NCBI GenBank assembly: GCA_023525975.1
Contig: CM042032.1
Span: 24,372,001-24,436,000, forward strand
From: Smallanthus sonchifolius
Lineage: Eukaryota > Streptophyta > Magnoliopsida > Asterales > Asteraceae
DNA: 64,000 bases
Reading direction: 5' to 3'
The notes under the pieces are model-generated. The model had not been told where the DNA came from, did not search any database, and worked only from the letters and a program-made list of their open reading frames with translations. How positions within the stretch are numbered: position 1 is the first letter of the stretch; every line of letters starts with the position of its first letter. This document shows positions 24,271 through 34,156 of this stretch, one piece after another. The position numbers and the translations under genes were made by a program.

Positions 24271-24515
24271 AACCACCCGATCTAACTGGTTAGGTCTTTG
24301 CACCATTGGACCCGGTGGCGTGGGTTCGAAACCCACAAACCCAGATCCGTTTTGCGCATGTATCTGCCCTGAAACTCGGTCCCTTTGCCCCCATGTTTAT
24401 CAATAAACCGAATCGAATAAGTCTCAGAACCAGACCCTTGTTCAGTGGTAAACCTATCCGCACACACAAGGACCACCCGGGTTCGAGCCGGATGGCATGT
24501 GTTTATTTTTTTTTA
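24271..24515 (+). repeat. Two tRNA-like (pol III type) modules inside E3 right LTR
   Basis: First module: B-box-like GGTTCGAAACC at 24,323-24,333. Second: A-box-like TTGTTCAGTGGTA at 24,439-24,450, B-box GGTTCGAGCC at 24,480-24,489, then a run of T. Both B-boxes fit the pol III consensus. Same arrangement as 9,286-9,532. Confidence 0.65.
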
Positions 24516-26069
24516 GTCGTTGCAACATTCCAAAAATTCCATAAAAATTATTTTTATAAACCTAACACCAATTAGAACAGATTTATACAAAATTTTACAA
24601 ATTTAAACATAAAACCACTATTTTTACATATTTCATTGTCTAAAATAACATTTTTAAATATAAAAATCATTTCTAAAGGTTTTTTTTTTTTAATTAACAA
24701 ATTTCAAACCAAAGCTTTCAAAATATCTAAGTTTATAAATTTTGACAAGATTTTTATAAAATACCTTTTCAAAGAATTGCATAAATCAAGTTTATAAATC
24801 ATTTTCTATTCTAAACCTTATTTCAAACAAATCTATTTTTACTAAATATATATTAATACTTATATATTTCCTTGGTTCGTTTATAAGAAACACATTATTT
24901 TAATTATAAGTAAATAAAAAGAATTTTTTTTATCCATTTATTTTAAAAATCCATTTAGGGTTTAAAATATATTTTTCTAAATATATATAAACTAATATAT
25001 ATTTACACCGGCTTTTTAAGGTACATTATTATAATAGTAATTAAATAAATTAAGAGAAGTTATTTATTTAAATTATTCAAATTAAACCCTAAATCAATTA
25101 TTATTTATATTAAATTCATATATACTTCGAATTTATATTTTTATTTAAAACTCTTATTCAAATACAAACACCAACATACATACATTCTCTACATGAAATG
25201 ACACAAACCTTTTTTATACAAATCTTTACACACAAATTTTCGTTGAACCTTAGACTTTGCCTTATACTTTGTGCATGTTATTAATTCAAATTCATATATT
25301 TCACTCTAGGTTAACTTGTGATTTGAAAATCACTTGTGCTACATATTGATCGTGTTATCCACACAATTAATACAAGTGAGTTTTACATAGCCCATTTTTA
25401 CATTTTTGCACATTTTTTGGTGAAACATGATTACTCTTAGAAAACTCTTTGCATTTACAAATATACAATTCTACATTATGATTCTATGTGTTATTTATGC
25501 TTTATGCCTGAATGCTATTAGTTAAGACTACGTATACATGACACACGTGTGCAATCATTAACTCGGTACAAGCCAACGGTAACATTGATAGATCTACTGT
25601 GTCTGACAAACCCAACCAGGTAGGGTGATTGTTACCGACAATACATTAGGGTAACCTGCGTGTTATGCCTCAGTCACAAGGTTTGATTGCGCACTTAGTT
25701 TAACTATAGATTCTCCATAAATGCCTTACATACCATGTATCATATGAATTGTATAAAACATTTGAACTCTTTTTATGGTGTCAAAACCTATGTATGCTCA
25801 CCAACTATTTTAGTTGACCTCGTTTTTATCATGTTTCAGGTACGAATATTTGAGTTATGATCAAGTTGCTTCACTTAAGTTTGAGGACCTAGTATTTGAA
25901 TTTAATGAATTTGTTTATGTATTTTCAACTCTTGTAATGTTGGATTTGACTATTTGAATTATGAAATGAATTTGGTTGTTTAATATACTTCAACTTTAGT
26001 AAACCATGTGCTTATAAACAGTCTCCATGTCCCACTCCAACATGTTCCGCCGTTGGTTAGGGTGTGACA

Positions 26070-27004
26070 TTTAAAAACATTATTTATTTATAATGCTTGT
26101 CTTAGTAAATTCTAAAGAAAGTACAACATAATCCTAATGCCAGTCTTCAGCTTGGATGCTAGATAGCCTGCCATGATGCTTTGCCCTTACTACTTGAGGC
26201 TACATTCTTACCTGACACACATGCTTAAAAACGGGTCAACTTATGCTGGTGAATTCTAAATTTTAATCAAAGTATCTTTGATCCGTACAAATGGTTCATA
26301 TATGACATGTTTTAAAACATCATCTTTCCATTCCACATAAGCCTTATCCAAACATAACATTTATTCTTGCACAACTTACATCTTATCGAGGTTCGTAAAC
26401 CTCTTAAGTGGTCGTCGCCACTTTCAATTACCTTTATAAAGAGTCCCCCATTACATACCACGAAGGAATGTAACGGTCCGCATTCAATTCGTCCCCTTTA
26501 GGAGATATAGCAATCACTGCCCATAAGTTGCAAGATATTATGTGGGATTTGGCCATACATGGCAAAACATTTCTTTACAGACCAAAATGATCAAAACATT
26601 CCATGTCAATACAATCACTGCCAATGACATCCTTTCATCATCACTTATTTTGGTAAACCAAGACAAGTATTTAAAACATTTTACGTGTCAAACCGTAATC
26701 TTCTCTTTCATTAAAATACGGTGATTATCTTCCCAGAGTAGTACCTCCAATAGATATGTTCCCAGGAAAGAATAATGGGCACAGGAAGGATTTATACACC
26801 ACTCTTTCCTTATACCGAACATTCTGTTTGCCAGATAACTACATACTGCTTGGATGGTTACCTTTTATTTTATAGCATAAACATTTCTCTTGCAACATCA
26901 TGGATACAGTATCTAAGTAAAACATTCATAACATGAAAACATTTTAAAAGCGCTTAAAAGGGGCATCATAGAACTCACCTCTAACTTTCTTCTTGTTCAA
27001 TTTT
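26070..27004 (-). mobile_element. T-family LTR T', piece between E3 and E2
   Basis: Has no coding capacity. It contains AACGGGTCAACTTATGCTGG and CATAGAACTCACCT segments that also occur, in order, in the T LTR at 45,690-46,070. E2 interrupts it at 27,005; it resumes at 36,299. The left part of T' lies beyond E3, off the window. Confidence 0.65.
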
Positions 27005-27540
27005 TGTAAATCCCGAAATTTACGATAAAGAATAAACGACGGTTACGGGTAAAAGAAATAAAGAAAGAATAAAATAAGAAAGGGCTTGATCGAGTTTGGG
27101 CTTTGGGCCGGGTTTGGGTAGCGCAAAGAATGGGAGGTGTAAAACCCTAGCCACCTTCTTCACTCCTCATACTTCATCTTCTTCACTACAATCTAGAGAT
27201 AGAAAGTAGAGAGAGAAAGCTTGAAGATCACCTTTGTAGGCTCCCATCTTGCACCTCTGGTTATTTCTGGACATTGCTAGAGAATGGAGAAGAAGGAATC
27301 AAACGATAATAGGTAACAACTCGACCATAGATCCGATTTCTATATTGAATAAGTGGGTTAGGGTTTGTATGGGTTTTTCAATCAAAGATGGGATTTTTAC
27401 GATGGAATTGGAATAGAAAGCATGTATTTAGCTTCATGGAAGCTATATACAAGTTTTGGACGTAAAAAGATTGGAACTTTGATCAAAAACGGAGTATTTG
27501 ATCAAGAACAGATGAATCGTCTAAAATCTCTATGAATGGT

Positions 27541-27805
27541 CCAAAAACTCGCATACGTCCGAAAAGTATTTCGGAACACAATATATTTCGGACATAACTT
27601 TTAGATCAAAAAGTATCTCGGACATAACATTTCGTTCAATAAGTATTTTGGATAGAAAATGATTTCGGACAGATTCGAACAAAACAGTTCTCGAACAAAA
27701 GTTTTCGAACGAAAAAGCCGTGAATAGAAAATAGTTCTAACACTAGAATTTTTGGTCGAAATATATTTCGTCCGAAAAAGATTTCGGACATAGGAGTTTT
27801 CGGAT
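27541..27805 (+). promoter_or_regulatory. Cluster of TTTCGGAC-like motifs upstream of TATA box
   Basis: ATTTCGGA or close variants recur near 27,569, 27,586, 27,617, 27,662, 27,781 and 27,799, with GTCCGAAA on the other strand at 27,558 and 27,770. All lie in the 270 bp before the TATA box at 27,810. The matching cluster in the right LTR is at about 34,690-34,960. The shared spacing and location suggest transcription-factor sites; that is inference. Confidence 0.5.
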
Positions 27806-27809
27806 GAGA

Positions 27810-27818
27810 TATATATAG
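27810..27818 (+). promoter_or_regulatory. Candidate TATA box of E2 5' LTR
   Basis: TATATATAG, conserved at 34,965-34,973 in the other LTR. It divides the motif cluster upstream from the hairpin array downstream. Confidence 0.45.
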
Positions 27819-28123
27819 GCTATAACCTTGTTCCATTCGTAACTCTTGAAACAGATATATTAGCATCCCACCTAGCTTGAAGTTCCGGTGCTAAGTGAGA
27901 TAGACACAGTAGAAGTCAGGTGAGTTCTTATTGCCCTTTTTCCTAAATGGTTTTAGGCTAGCATGCATACTGTTAAAGAGATAGTTTTCAAAGTTAAAGA
28001 ATATTTTATAAGAATTATATATTTTAACAAAATGAAAGATAAAGAGTTAAAGAGTATAGTATTATCTTTTAAACAAGATTTTGAAAGATAACAATGAGTT
28101 AAAGTAAAGAACGATAAAGGGGT

Positions 28124-28526
28124 TGTACTTCGGTACAGCTCGATAGTGACAGTGACAGTGATAGTGACAGATACCATGTTATATGCTTATGTGTTAACGT
28201 GTGCTATTTGTTTATTTGAAAGTTATGTGATTATATTTCTACTTTGTGTAATAGTGTAATTGCATTGCATAGTAGTTGCATAATAGAAATTCCTGCAGAC
28301 ATGCTAAAGTAGAAGTCTCACCCGGAGGTGTGAGCAATGCTAAAGGAGTCTTATACTTCGGTGTAAGCAATGCTAAAGGAGTCTTACACTTCGGTGTATG
28401 CGAGAAATTCCTACCCTGAGGTGTGGGCAATGCTAAAGGAGTCTTGCACTGACGTGCAAGCGAGAAAGGAAGTCCCACCTGAGGTGTGGGCAGCGCTAAA
28501 GTAAAAGTCTTACCCTGAGGTGTAAG
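28124..28526 (+). repeat. Hairpin array with UUCG loops in E2 5' LTR
   Basis: Dyads at 28,124-28,137 (TGTAC TTCG GTACA), 28,317-28,334 (CTCAC/GTGAG arms), 28,350-28,367, 28,383-28,400 (CTTACAC TTCG GTGTA-G), 28,443-28,460 (CTTGCAC TGAC GTGCAAG), 28,474-28,490 (CCCAC/GTGGG) and 28,509-28,526 (CTTAC/GTAAG), joined by AGCAATGCTAAAGGAGT. Arms differ between units but stay complementary. They lie downstream of the TATA box, so they would be in the RNA leader. Confidence 0.9.
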
Positions 28527-29118
28527 CAAGAAAGGGATCTGGTTTTCAGACCATGATCTATATGTTATAGTTAAAGTATGATAAAGTCACTTATCCTGTA
28601 CAAGTAAAACGATAGACAGACAGAGTACATGAGGACACCCTAATGGTTTTCCTCAAAGCTAAAGTTTTAACAATAGACAGAACGTAACAGTTTTATAATT
28701 GTAACGTTGTAAAGTTTTAAAGTAAAAGTTGAAGTGTTTTCAAAGAAAGTGAAAGTAAAGCTTATTTTATTTTTATGAAACTAAGCTACCTAAAAGAAAG
28801 TTTTACAGTTTAAAGTAAAGATAGAAATCACCAGCGTTAGCTGACTTTTAGTATGCATGACAGGTAGAAAAGGTAAAGAGAAGTTAAAGTGGAGGAGCCG
28901 TGAAGGCTGAATAGTATGGACGTCGGGCTACTGCATTGAAGACTGACATTTCCAAATCCTGGTAGTTCATGTTATAGACAATGTTTTGCATTATTGTTTG
29001 ATGAATGATTTAAATTAAAAGACTTCCGCTGTAATAGATTCTGATTTCCGATTTAAGAACTATGTTTGTTATGTTTTGTGCCAACTATGAGACGTACTCG
29101 ATTTGGGGCGTTTTAAGT

Positions 29119-29130
29119 TGGTATCAGAGC
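29119..29130 (+). promoter_or_regulatory. E2 primer-binding site (initiator Met-tRNA)
   Basis: TGGTATCAGAGC, three bases after the LTR end. The stretch from 29,131 to 29,536 is a non-coding leader. Confidence 0.93.
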
Positions 29131-29536
29131 CATAATGTCTGAACTTAAACTAAGAATGGGACAAAGGAAAGGAAGGAAAGGAATGTTAGTCAGAGCAGCC
29201 TGTCCATGGAAAGAAAGTAGACAGAAGGTAGTCAATGTCCTAACATAGAACATAGACAATGATGCCTTGGTACAGATGGTAGACAGTAAATACTTTAGCA
29301 TAAATAGTACATAGTACGTGCCTTAGCATAGACAGTAGACAATATGTGCCTTACAGTAGAAACTTTGGACTCGAATGCGAAGGTTACCATGACAGGAAAT
29401 GTTCAGAACCCGAGTAGTAGGAGTAAATTAGTAATTTCATACCGGTCTCTGTAATTAATAATTTACCTTACTAGAGGTGTTCTAAATTATTACCTATCAT
29501 GATAACACGAGCGTTCTTTGTTCGCAGTAGACACTA

Positions 29537-30790
29537 ATGGCTAGAGGAAAGAGAGATGGTCGCACTGGGGGTCGTACAAGTTGTAAAGGCCGACCGCCCG
29601 GTAACCAAAACCGTCATGAGGAAAGTGAACACTCTCGCAACGAGGCTGAATTGGTACACATGGATCATCATGTGAGTGGGAACCATGTTTCGGTTCATGT
29701 CGATGCCCATAATGAGGCGCTTGAGTTGGAATCGATTGTGAAGGAAGCTATCGCGGCAGAGGTTACTTCAATCTTGAAGAAAGTTCTACCGGAAGCGTTG
29801 GGCGAGGCCCTTAAAGAGTTTGATATAGGGAAGAAAGAGAGGAATGAGTAAAGCAGCAGGAGAACTGAAGTCACTAGTAGTGATGACTCTGATTATGAAA
29901 TGGCAACTCGAGGTTGCAATTATAAGTCCTTTCGGGGGTGTGACCCGCCAAAGTATGACGGAAGGAAATATGTTGTTGCCACTTTCAAGTGGATAGAAGG
30001 ATGAACAGGGTGATCAACATTAGTGAGTGTCGTGATGACCAAGCGGTCAAGTTTGCCGCTCACTCATTCACTAATGAGGCGTTGAGTTGGTGGAGATCGA
30101 TTGAAAGGATCAAGTCTTCTGCTGAAATGAAAAAGATGAAATGGGATGACATGAAAAAGCTGCTAATCACTAAGTTCTGCCTGCAGAATGAGATAGACAG
30201 AGTTGAGAGAGAATTTCTAGGGCTCTGTGCTGGCAGTATGACTCATCGCCGGTACACCTCCACATACCAAGAGTTGGATCAGTTGGTTCCACATCTGGTG
30301 GACACTGAGGAAAAGACGATCAAGTATTACATCAAGGGACTACCACAGAGGGTCCGTGTGCACGTGAAAGCTAATGCTCCTACAAGCTTCGAATTTGTGG
30401 TATGACTTGTTGGAATAGTTTATGATGACTTCGAATCCGCAGACCCACTGCCTACTGAGAAGAAAGTGACTAATGCCGTTAAACGGCCTGTAAAAGAGTG
30501 GGCGGGACCGGAGACGAAGAAGTTGAGGATTAAGTATGGGGTTGATTATGCTAAGTGTGGCAGGAAGCACTCTTGCGAGTGCCGAGTTGGTTTGAATATC
30601 TACTATAGGTGCGGAAAGACCGGACAATACTCTCGAGGGTGTCCCGGGGCTCAGTCTTGTTATAACTGTGGGATGCCTGGCCACATGGCCAAGGACTGTC
30701 GTAAACCCAAAGCTGCTGGGACAGAGAAAGGAAAGGAGGCCGAAAGGCCAAAGGCAAGGACTCGAGCGTATGCACTAACACAAGAGGAAG
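29537..30790 (+). pseudogene. E2 gag
   Basis: Opens MARGKRDGRTGGRTSC and runs to a stop at 29,851, with the same frame readable on to about 30,000, where it shifts. The capsid core (FTNEALSWWRSIERIK, WDDMKKLLITKFC, YTSTYQELDQLVPHLV) occupies 30,050-30,330. Of two zinc knuckles, the first reads YYRCGKTGQYSRGC and has lost its first cysteine and its histidine; the second, CYNCGMPGHMAKDC (about 30,658-30,699), is intact. Confidence 0.88.
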
Positions 30791-31290
30791 CTAGAGGTGA
30801 TCCAGATGTGGTGTCAGGAACGTTCATCCTTGATCATACCTTTGTCTCTGTACTGTTTGATTATGGTGCCAGTAGAAGTTTTATATCATCCTCTATATGT
30901 AAAAGAATGAAATGCAAAACTACTAAGGTAGAACAGGCTTTCATAGTAGAAACTGTTGTGGGTAAACCCACAAGAGTAATAGAACTAGTGGATACTTGCA
31001 TGATAAAGATACAGGGCCATAGATTCCCAGTTAGGTTGTATGTTATGACCTTGGGAGGGTTTGATATAGTTTTGGGTATGGATTGGTTAGCTGCCAACGA
31101 AGCCCGGATAGTATGCAAATGAAAGATAGTTCAGCTCAAAGCTCCAGACGACAGCGAGATTTTGATTTACGGGGATTGTGATGGTTCATTAACGAACGTC
31201 ATATCGATGATGAAGGCAAAGAAGTACATAGGGCGTGGGTGCGAGGCCTACCTATCCTATGTGATAGACAATGATGTAAAGGTGAAATAG
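30791..31290 (+). pseudogene. E2 aspartic protease
   Basis: The active-site motif reads LFDYGASRSFIS (30,856-30,890) where the family has D-T/S-G: the catalytic aspartate is kept but the next residue is tyrosine. The downstream LGGFDIVLGMDWLAANEA flap/core motif is present, and a stop follows at 31,120-31,122. Confidence 0.85.
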
Positions 31291-32690
31291 TTGAAAGACG
31301 TACCAGTGGTATGTAATTTTCCGAAGGTGTTTCCTGAGGAATTACCTGGGTTACCACCCGACCGAGAGATATAGTTCCAGATAGACTTAGCGCCAGGTGC
31401 CCAGCCCGTGGCTAAAGCACCGTACCGACTTGCGCCTCTGGAGATGAAAAAGATAATGATACAGTTGGAAGAAATTTTGGATAGAGGTTTTATCAGACCG
31501 AGCATTTCACCATGGGGTGTTCCGGTTCTGTTTAAAGATGAAAGATGGGGCCATGAGAATGTGCATCGACTACAGAGAGTTGAACAAACGTATAATAAAG
31601 AGCAAATATCTGCTACCAAGGATCGATGATCTGTTCGACCAACTACAAGGCGCAAAATGGTTCTCCAAGATCGATGTGCGGTCGGGATATCATCAGTTAA
31701 AGGTAAGAGAATAGAACATACCAAAGACGGCATTTCGCACGCGGTATGGGCATTACGAGTTTCACGTGATGTCTTTCGGCTTGTCGAATGCTCCGACAAC
31801 ATTCATGAGTATGATGAACCAAGTGTGTAGACCGATGCTGGACAGGTCTGTAATAGTATTTATAGACGACATACTTATTTATTCGAAGAGTGAAGGCGAT
31901 CATGCTTGTCATCATCGAGAAGTACTAGATACACTATAGAAAGAAAAGTTGTATGCCAAGTTCTCCAAATGCGTGTTCTGGCTTAAGTAGGTCCAATTCT
32001 TAGGCCACGTTATTAACGCAGACGGCATTATGGTTGACCCGGCTAAGATAGAGGCAGTGAGGGAATGGGAAATCCTGAAGACGCCAACTTAGATTCGGAG
32101 TTTTTTGGGATTGGCAGGCTACTATCGAAGGTTCATTCAGGACTTCTCGAAAATAGCTTCGCCTCTGACAAATTTGACATGCAAAGAAGTAAAGTATGAA
32201 TGGGGACAAGGTCAGTCTAAAGCATTTGAAGAGTTAAAGAAGAAGTTGACCCAAGCCCCAGTGTTAGAACTACCCGACGGTAACGAGGACTTGGTAGTAT
32301 ATTCTGACGCTTCAGGACAAGGGTTAAGGTGCGTATTGATGCAGAGGGGAAAAGTGATCGCGTATGCGTCACGACAGTTAAAGGTGCACGAAGTTAACTA
32401 CCCGACTCACAATTTAGAGCTAGCGACAGTTGTCTTCGCACTAAAGATTTGGAGGCATTACCTTTACGGGGTGAGATGCACAATTTTTTTGGATCACAAG
32501 AGCTTGAAGTATTTCTTTGAGCACAAAGACTTAAATATGCGGCAAAGACGGTGGTTGGAATTGCTAAAGGATAATGACTGTGAAATCCTATACCATCCAG
32601 GAAAGGCGAATGTGGTCGCTGACGCCCTTAGCCGAAAAGAGACTCATTCTCCTATTAGGGTGAAAGCATACCAGTTAATAATAACACCAG
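31291..32690 (+). pseudogene. E2 reverse transcriptase and RNase H
   Basis: RT motifs: APYRLAPLEMKK, SISPWGVPVLF, then a frameshift near 31,535, IDYRELNKRIIKSKY, RIDDLFDQLQG, RSGYHQLKV, MSFGLSNAPTTFM and catalytic FIDD at 31,859-31,870. Stops interrupt it near 31,711, 31,937, 31,987 and 32,090. RNase H (VYSDASGQGLRCVLMQ, YASRQLKVHEVNYPTHNLEL, YHPGKANVVADALSRK) is in one open frame that runs 32,105-33,040 into integrase. Confidence 0.92.
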
Positions 32691-34111
32691 ATTTTATGAC
32701 AGAGCTAGAGAAAGCACAGACATTAGCATTAAAGGAAGAGAACATAAAGAAAGAGAGAATGGTCGGTCAACAGGTAAAGTTGGAGATAAACACTCATGGA
32801 GTGAGGACCAGATGTGGTCGTATGTGGGTACCAAAGGGCGGAGAGATTAGGGCCAAAGTACTCGACGAGGCCTATAAGTTTCGATATTCCATCCACCCGG
32901 GAACCACGAAGATGTACCAGGATTTGAAGAAAGAGTATTGGTGGCCTAACATGAAGAATAATGTGACAGAATACGTGAGCAAGTGTCTGACTTGCTCACA
33001 TGTTAAAGCAGAACATCAGAAACCATACGGGAAGATCTAACATCTGGAAATACCTGAATGGAAGTGGGAGCATATCACCATAGACTTTATTACAAAGCTG
33101 CCCCGCACAGCTAAAGGCAAAGATACGATTTGGGTTATAGTGGATCGTCTGAAAAAAAAAGTGCACATTTCTTGCCGATCCGTGAAACGTATTCATCTGA
33201 GAAGCTGCCAGAAGTATTTATCAATGAAATTGTGTCTCGACATGGCGTGTCATTGTCGATTGTATCTAACAGGGACACACGATTTACATCGAGATTCTAG
33301 AAAAGATTTCATGAGTCAATGGGTACAAGATTGAACATCAGCACGGCTTATCACCCACAGACGGATGGTCAGTCAGAAAGGACCATCCAAACGTTGGAGT
33401 ACATGCTCGGCGCATGCATTATAGACTTCGGTGGCAGTTGGGATAGTCACCTACCACTAGTAGAATTCTCCCACAACAACAACTACCACACCACTATTGG
33501 TATGCGGCCGTACGAGATGTTGTATGGTAGGAAATGTCGAACCCCGGTCTGTTGGGGTAAGATAGGACAGAAAGAGATGGGAAGTTTAAAGGTAGTCACA
33601 TCAACCTCTGAAAAGTTTGACCAGATCAAGACCATGATGAAAGACGCGAAGGACCGTCAAAGTCCTACATGGATAAGAGGCGGAGCCCGATCGAATTCAA
33701 TGTCGGGGATCAAGTACTATTGAAGGTATCTCCCTGGAAGGGGATTATACGATTCAGAAAGAGAGGGAAGTTAAGTCCAAGATTTGTCAGACCTTTCAAG
33801 ACACTAGCACGGGTTGGTGAAGTTGCTTACCGGATAGAATTAACTGATGAGTTGAGTGGAATCCACCCTACCTTCCACGTGTCACACTTACGCAAGTGTT
33901 TAGCTGACAAATCACGCATGTGCCACTGGACGTCATCGAGGTAGATAATAGCCTCAATTACATCGAGGAACCAGTTGCCATACTAGACAGAAAGGAGAAG
34001 CGATTGAGGAATAAAGTGATTCAGTTGGTAAAGGTACAATGGAAGCATCGTAAAGGATCGGAAGCTACTTGGGAAACCGAAGCGAAAATGATGGAGCCTC
34101 CACCTATTTGA
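32691..34111 (+). pseudogene. E2 integrase with chromodomain-like tail
   Basis: Zinc-binding part (FRYSIHPGTTKMYQDL, CLTCSHVKAEHQKP), a stop at 33,038-33,040, then ITIDFITKLPRTAKGKDTIW, a frameshift at an A-run near 33,155, and STAYHPQTDGQSERTIQTLE. The C-terminal GKLSPRFVRPFKTLARVGEV and tail (YIEEPVAILDRKEKRLRNK, VQWKHRKGSEATWE) match the chromodomain-like end of plant chromoviruses. Confidence 0.9.
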
Positions 34112-34143
34112 CTTGTGACAGGTTACGAGGACGAAACCTTTCG

Positions 34144-34156
34144 TAAGGGGTAGACT
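34144..34156 (+). promoter_or_regulatory. E2 polypurine tract
   Basis: GTAAGGGGTAGACT lies directly before the right LTR start TGTAACATCCCG. E4 has the similar AAGGAGGGTAGACT at the same place. Confidence 0.75.

Larger units (their letters stand above)
9015..26069 (+). mobile_element. Gypsy retrotransposon E3 (left LTR incomplete, copia inserted)
   Basis: E3 has a left LTR in two pieces (9,015-9,746 and 16,522-17,846), PBS, gag-pol and a full right LTR (23,054-26,069). The copia element at 9,747-16,516 is inserted in the left LTR. The left LTR lacks the part matching 23,054-23,998, because E0 abuts at 9,014. Protein order and the chromodomain-like tail fit the chromovirus branch of Ty3/gypsy, Tekay-like by appearance. 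Right flank 26,070 onward is T-family LTR T'. Stops in gag, protease, RT, RNase H and integrase make it non-autonomous today. Confidence 0.85.
23054..26069 (+). mobile_element. E3 right (3') LTR, 3,016 bp
   Basis: Starts TGTAACATTTCTGG after the polypurine tract and ends GGTTAGGGTGTGACA. The left copy is missing 945 bp and holds the copia insertion, so this is the complete reference copy. It carries a (TA)13 run at 23,261-23,286 and two tRNA-like modules. The expected five-base target copy would be TTTAA at 26,070-26,074; its partner is off the left edge. Confidence 0.92.
27005..29115 (+). mobile_element. E2 left (5') LTR, 2,111 bp
   Basis: Starts TGTAAATCCCGAAATTTACG. It ends TTTTA where the other copy has TTTCA, so the terminal CA has mutated. 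A candidate TATA box (TATATATAG) sits at 27,810-27,818, preceded by a cluster of TTTCGGAC motifs and followed by an array of hairpins at 28,124-28,526. Confidence 0.93.

Noticed and set aside
24306..24575. True tRNA gene at the GGTTCGAAACC box
   Set aside because: B-box present but no acceptor stem or full cloverleaf that I can see, and the unit is duplicated with the LTR.
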